Source: Isotricha intestinalis (taxonomy: Eukaryota; Ciliophora; Litostomatea; Vestibuliferida; Isotrichidae). Taken from it: a stretch of 12,195 bases of DNA. This document shows, one piece after another, positions 8,326 to 12,195 of the stretch. A model generated the notes under the pieces. It did no database searches. It was not told where the DNA came from and saw nothing but the letters and a program-made list of their open reading frames with translations. The translations under genes were made by a program, and so were the position numbers. The stretch spans positions 1-12,195 of the forward strand of contig JAJJLU010004515.1 of assembly GCA_023807065.1 (NCBI GenBank), in the 5' to 3' direction. The number at the start of each line of letters is the position of its first letter. Position 1 is the stretch's first letter.

Positions 8326-8819
8326 TAAAGAAAATATTATTTAATTTTTTTTTTTAAATTTAATCTAAACATTAAAATTATATTAAAATAGTAATTTTTT
8401 TAATTCTATGTTCATTATATTTATTATTATAATGAATATAAAAAACTCTTCTTTCTCATTTTTAATATTTATTTTTTCTTAATTTCTATGATTCTCAATT
8501 TTTTTTCATTTTACATTTTTTTTTTCTTTTTATATTATACAACTTTTTGAATAAAGTTAATCATTTAAATATTATTCCTTTGGCAATTTCCTATATTTAT
8601 CTTCTTTTTAATTGAAGAAAAATCAATATGAAAGATATTATAATTTCATATATAAATCAAATTCTTAATTTAATTCTTCAAAATATATAAATTCAAATAT
8701 AATGAAGAAAAAACTTTTTGAAAAAAATTATGATATTAATATTTAATTATCAAAAATATTTTCGGTGAAAAAAATAATAAATTAAACTTTTATTAAATAT
8801 TTATTATTAAGTTCCAAAA
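8326..8819. other. A+T-rich spacer with no gene
   Basis: This 494-base spacer lies between the EF-hand and VPS9 genes. It holds long T runs (8345-8355, 8499-8530) and a short perfect inverted repeat at 8411-8436. No gene-size + frame was found. A reverse-strand open frame beginning in the next gene (9015) and ending at 8782 has no gene-like features and is considered chance. Confidence 0.6.
8411..8436. repeat. perfect 9-bp inverted repeat, 8-base loop
   Basis: TTCATTATA at 8411-8419 is exactly complementary to TATAATGAA at 8428-8436, with a TTTATTAT loop. It lies about 85 bases after the EF-hand stop codon, so it would sit in the 3' UTR. In DNA this A+T-rich, such a stem can arise by chance. 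Confidence 0.4.
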
Positions 8820-10550
8820 ATGGGTAATTCAAATAATAATAAAAATTATCTTTCAGATTCATCTTTATCAACAATAGAAAAAAACTATTTATACTCAGTA
8901 AAAAAAGGAATGAGAATTTTATACAAGCAATTAGATAATAATCAAAATAATATAAATAGAGCTTTAGAAAGGAAATATTTTGATAAAATAATAACAATAA
9001 GACAAGTTCAACCAAATAATGCTAAAAAAGTAAAGCATATTTCTTGGAAAAAATATATGATTCATTATTTTATGAGTAAAGTAAATGAAGAATCATTTTA
9101 TTCAGATGTTATAAAAAATATTGAAAAAGAAATATTTCTTTCAGAAAATAAATATATAAGCAATGCTTTTTTTAAAGAATTTGAAATAATGACAAAGCCT
9201 CAAATATTTGAAAAATTAGATAAGAAATATAAATTTAATGATAATGAAAAAGAAAGTGAAAATGAATTATTAGAAAAAGATTTAAAAAGAATAACATATA
9301 ATGAAAATATAAAAGAAACAAATTTTTCAACTTCAAGAATCAATTTAACTAATATTACATTAAATTTAGGAGGTTCATTTAATAATAATAATTATAGTCA
9401 ATCAATAAATTCTGATGATCCAGCTTTTGAATATGCTCTAATAAGAAATAGAGTTAAAGAAATAATAAAAATATTTAAAACACATATTAAAAATAAAGAT
9501 CATCCTATTAATATTGTCATTTGTATTTTTGAAAAATTTTTTTCAAAATTTTTAAATGAAAAAAAGAAAAAAATGACTAATTCTAATTATATTGGAATTG
9601 AAAATTTTAATAATTATATTATTGAAGAAATTCATAAATTTATTTTAAAAACTCAATCTGCACTTAAATTAATGTATGCTCAAGTTTTTAATTTACAATG
9701 TTTATCAGAAGAAAAAGATGAAACTATTAATTTAATTACTAATACTTTATTTTCAACTGGGAATTTATATAAAGAAATTTATGAATTATTTTCAATAGAA
9801 TTAAAAAAAGATATAGAAGACTTTTCTTTAAAATTAAATTTTTTAAAAAATATAAAACCACAAGAATTAAACATTCCAAATAAATTTTGTTTAAATGAAT
9901 TAACAGAAGAATTTAAAAAGACATTAAAAAAAGAAAGTAAAGATGAATTTATATTAAAAGAAAAAGATGGAAGTGAATCAGGATTAAATAATTCAAAAGA
10001 AGAAATAAATAAAGAATTGAATATATCAAAGAATAAAAACACAAATAATAAATTAGATTCAGGATATAAATCAGCAATTCAATTAATAAGAGGATTAAAA
10101 CATACTAAAATTCCATTTGAAAAAATGATGTTAATAGCAAAAATAAGTACAGAAATAACAAATTGTGTTAATTATTGTTGGGAAGGAATGGAAAATTATA
10201 TTAGTCCTACTTTATTAAATATTAATGCAGATGAATTAATGTCAATATTTATTTATATTGCTTTAAAAAGTCAAATGCCTGATTTATTAATTCATAAAAA
10301 AATTATTTCTGAATTTACTACTAAAACTACTAAACAATCTACTATTGGTTATTATAATATTACTTTAGAAGCTGCTGTTGAATATATTATTAAAGATGCT
10401 ATTAATGAATTAAATTTAAATGATAAATTTTATGAAATTGTTAAAGATAAAAATAAAAAAAAAATTGATACTATTAGTGAAGAAAGTCATGATGATGAAA
10501 TTGTTACTAAGAAAAAAGAAGATAATGCTTCTTTTTCTATTGAAATTTAA
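8820..10550 (+). CDS. VPS9-domain protein (probable Rab5-family guanine nucleotide exchange factor)
   Basis: This 576-residue protein has its VPS9 domain at about 415-530. The domain shows IPFEKMMLIAKI (431-442), the hallmark NADELMSIFIYIALKSQMPDL (469-489; family form ADDLLPxLxYxxxKxxPPxL) and GYYNITLEAAVEYI (510-523). Asp471 and a Tyr of Tyr511/512 match the catalytic Asp and Tyr known from Rabex-5. The usual Thr of the YYxT motif appears replaced by Ile514, with Thr515 next to it. Residues 1-410 are helical and low in complexity, with an insert at 140-200 and a charged stretch at 370-410; no RING, ankyrin or kinase domain is seen. It starts MGNS, so N-myristoylation at Gly2 is possible, although residue 6 is Asn where Ser/Thr is favoured. 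Expected role: activating a Rab5-like GTPase on endosomes. The NAA15 gene starts only 111 bases after its stop. Stop TAA. Confidence 0.82.
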   Translation: MGNSNNNKNYLSDSSLSTIEKNYLYSVKKGMRILYKQLDNNQNNINRALERKYFDKIITIRQVQPNNAKKVKHISWKKYMIHYFMSKVNEESFYSDVIKNIEKEIFLSENKYISNAFFKEFEIMTKPQIFEKLDKKYKFNDNEKESENELLEKDLKRITYNENIKETNFSTSRINLTNITLNLGGSFNNNNYSQSINSDDPAFEYALIRNRVKEIIKIFKTHIKNKDHPINIVICIFEKFFSKFLNEKKKKMTNSNYIGIENFNNYIIEEIHKFILKTQSALKLMYAQVFNLQCLSEEKDETINLITNTLFSTGNLYKEIYELFSIELKKDIEDFSLKLNFLKNIKPQELNIPNKFCLNELTEEFKKTLKKESKDEFILKEKDGSESGLNNSKEEINKELNISKNKNTNNKLDSGYKSAIQLIRGLKHTKIPFEKMMLIAKISTEITNCVNYCWEGMENYISPTLLNINADELMSIFIYIALKSQMPDLLIHKKIISEFTTKTTKQSTIGYYNITLEAAVEYIIKDAINELNLNDKFYEIVKDKNKKKIDTISEESHDDEIVTKKKEDNASFSIEI

Positions 10551-10661
10551 AATATTTTTTTTTTGATAATTTATTAAATTTATATTTTTTATTTATTTAT
10601 TTTTATATTTTATTTACTATTTTTTTTAAAAATTTATTTTTTAAAAAAATATTTATTTTTT
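10551..10661. other. short T-rich spacer upstream of NAA15
   Basis: Only 111 bases separate the VPS9 stop from the NAA15 ATG, and they are nearly all T and A, with T runs at both ends. Both the 3' end of one transcript and the promoter of the next must fit here, unless the two are co-transcribed. No CC-containing motif like those at 3903 and 5578 is present. Confidence 0.55.
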
Positions 10662-12195
10662 ATGAATCCAAAAGACAAGAAATTTCAAGATGCTTTAGTA
10701 AGAATAAAATTAAATAATATTTTAAAATAGAAAGATTATGATAATAATGATTTTAAAGTTTGTAAAAAAAAATGTGAGAAAATATTAGAAAAAACACCAA
10801 AAAATCAAGAAGCAATGGCATTAAAAGGATTATCATTATTAGGATTAAAAGATAAAGAAAATGCAGAAAAATTAATAAAAGATTCATTAAAATTAGGATT
10901 TAAAAATGCAATATGTTGGCATTTTTATGCAATTTTTAATAAAGAAACAAAAAATTATTCTCAATCAATAAAATGCTATTTACAATCACACAAAAATGAT
11001 CCTGAAAATTATAATGTTTTAAGAGATATATCTTATTTACAATTGTTTTTAGGGAAATTTAATGATTTTGCTGAATTTTCTAAAAAAGCTTTAAGTTTAA
11101 GACCTACTTTAAATTCTAATTGGATTGCTTATGCTTTTTCACAATATTTAATTGGGGATTATGATAATGCTTTATATTTAATTAATAAAATTGAAGATAT
11201 GCAAAAAGAAAATATTAAAAAACAAGAAGTTAATCAAATTTATTTATTTAAAGGAGAAATTTTATTAAAGTTAAATAAATATGATGATTGTATTAAGGAA
11301 TTAACTAGTAATTTAGATAAAAAATGTACTGATAGAAATTTATTTTATTCTTTAATTATTAAAGCTGCTTTTTTAGGTAAAAAAAATGATATTGGAATTG
11401 AATATTGTAATAAGGGATTATTGTTAAATCCAGAAGATGTAAATTATTATATATGGTATTTAAGTTTAAAAACTAATGAAAAAATAGAAAATTATGATAA
11501 TTTAATTAAATTAGGGAATGATGAATCAAAATCAAAAATATTTTATGAGATATTAATAAATGAAATAAAACCTCAAATTAAAAAATCTAAAGTATATGAT
11601 AGATTAGAACTTGCATTAAGTTCAGGAGAAACATTTATAAAATTATTTAATGAATATTTCCTCAGAAACATAAAATTAAATTTAATATCATTTTTCATAA
11701 ATGTAAAATTCATATACTTACATTTAGAAAAAAAAACAGAAATAATATCAAATATATTAACAAAGCATTTAGAATCAATAGAAAAAAACAATTATTTAGA
11801 TTTATCATTAACAAACAATGAAAAAATATCAAAGATAAATGAAATAACATGGTTATATTATTATGCATCTCAACATTATGATTATTTTAAAGATTTAAAT
11901 AAAGCATTAAAATATATAAATAAAGCAATAAAAAATATTCCATCAGTAGTAGAATTTTATATGCTAAAATCTAAAATATTAAAACATTTATTATTATATG
12001 AAGAAAGTTCATTATCAATGAAAAAAGCAAAAGAATTAGATTAAGTGATAGATATTTAAATGCAAAACATGCTAAAACTGCTTTAAGAAATGATAATATT
12101 GATGAAAGTAAATCAATTATGATTGAATTTGTTAAAGATCCTTTATTTGAAGAAAATATGAAAAGAACACAATGTATGTGGTATGAAACTGAATG
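10662..12195 (+). CDS. NAA15: NatA N-terminal acetyltransferase auxiliary subunit NAA15, N-terminal part
   Basis: NAA15 is the large TPR scaffold that anchors the catalytic subunit NAA10 to the ribosome for co-translational N-terminal acetylation. About 500 residues are visible of the usual ~850; the rest lies beyond the window. Strong family matches are AMALKGLSLLGL, CWHFYAIF...KNYSQSIKCY, LRDISYLQL, LRPTLNSNWIAYAFSQYLIGDYDNAL and, at the end, SDRYLNAKHAKTAL and QCMWYETE. The start is the ATG at 10662 (MNPKDKKFQDAL), matching the short NAA15 N-terminus. Two interruptions occur. An in-frame TAG at 10728-10730 is explained by a 33-base intron (10698-10730). A TAA at 12042-12044 reflects one missing base, after which homology resumes in the frame starting at 12041. 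Exons: 10662-10697, then 10731 onward. The gene may be intact in the organism if the indel is an assembly error. Confidence 0.9.
10698..10730 (+). other. NAA15: probable 33-base intron in NAA15 (GTAAG...TAG)
   Basis: The segment starts GTAAGA and ends AAAATAG. It is all A/T apart from three G in the two splice sites and one further G. It is phase 0 and eleven codons long. Removing it joins FQDAL directly to KDYDNNDFK. The distance from that Phe to the CxxIL motif then equals the ungapped distance in animal NAA15 (FKRIL...CKQIL). Left in, it would add eleven extra residues and an in-frame TAG. Introns this small with GTA...TAG ends are characteristic of ciliates such as Paramecium. Confidence 0.75.
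12039..12046 (+). other. NAA15: apparent 1-base deletion (frame break) in NAA15
   Basis: The frame reads ...KELD then TAA (12042-12044). The sequence in the frame starting at 12041 reads LSDRYLNAK and continues the conserved ELDLADRYLN-type motif without losing a residue. One T missing from a GATTTAAG string, seen here as GATTAAG, explains it exactly. A sequencing or assembly indel is the simplest cause; a real mutation or programmed frameshift is less likely. Confidence 0.85.

Noticed and set aside
8782..9015. Reverse-strand open frame overlapping the VPS9 start
   Set aside because: It is composed almost only of Leu, Phe, Tyr and Ser from the complement of A-rich coding sequence, with no support beyond being open.
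9779..10042. Reverse-strand open frame inside the VPS9 gene
   Set aside because: It is the complement of Lys/Glu/Asn codons and shows no domain or gene-like start.
10728..10730. In-frame TAG in NAA15 as a reassigned Gln codon
   Set aside because: Neighbouring genes of several hundred codons contain no internal TAA or TAG and use CAA for Gln. The WD gene ends naturally at TAG, and intron removal restores conserved spacing better than a Gln would.
11573..11791. Reverse-strand open frame inside NAA15
   Set aside because: It lies entirely within a conserved NAA15 exon on the opposite strand and has no independent evidence.
12039..12046. Euplotes-style programmed frameshift
   Set aside because: Euplotes shifts are mostly +1 at AAA-TAA. 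The site here is GAT-TAA and needs -1 or +2. The missing single T in a conserved motif is simpler.
1..12195. tRNA, rRNA, CRISPR arrays, transposases or insertion-sequence ends
   Set aside because: None was recognised. The only direct repeats are AAT tracts and protein-level EF-hand modules.

Overview
This window comes from the nuclear genome of a very A+T-rich eukaryote. The evidence is that its genes are eukaryote-specific or eukaryote-typical: a NatA acetyltransferase auxiliary subunit, a VPS9-domain Rab5-type exchange factor, a multi-EF-hand calcyphosine-like protein and a WD-repeat protein. Asparagine runs are encoded by AAT repeats, spacers are almost pure A/T, and one gene appears to carry a 33-base GTAAG...TAG intron. 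TAA and TAG both act as stops, Gln is CAA, Trp is TGG and Arg is almost always AGA, so the code looks standard. Calcyphosine-type modules suggest, but do not prove, a flagellated or ciliated cell. A gut or anaerobic ciliate with a standard code, or another A+T-rich protist, fits best. Anaerobic fungi are a less likely alternative, and the species cannot be fixed from this window.

Layout: 1-741 (+) is the 3' part of a WD-repeat gene. A long spacer, 742-2519, contains a stretch with traces of coding periodicity in one frame broken mostly by TAA, possibly a decayed gene. 2520-2921 (-) is a small VOC/glyoxalase-fold enzyme. A 1-kb spacer follows. 3936-5210 (+) is a secreted all-helical protein of unknown family. 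5602-8325 (+) is a large EF-hand protein made of an N-terminal EF pair and three tandem calcyphosine-like modules joined by Asn-rich linkers. 8820-10550 (+) is a VPS9-domain protein. 10662 to the window end (+) is the N-terminal ~500 residues of NAA15, with one probable mini-intron and one apparent 1-base deletion.

The genes do not form an obvious pathway. They look like unrelated single-gene units, mostly on the + strand, with 110 to 1,780 bp between them. The tightest spacing is VPS9 to NAA15.

The most striking non-gene signal is at synonymous sites. Within single genes, codon third positions switch in blocks of a few hundred bases between A-ending (with some C) and T-ending (with some G) choices. 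All five genes whose start is visible begin in the A-ending state. I know of no standard feature that explains this.
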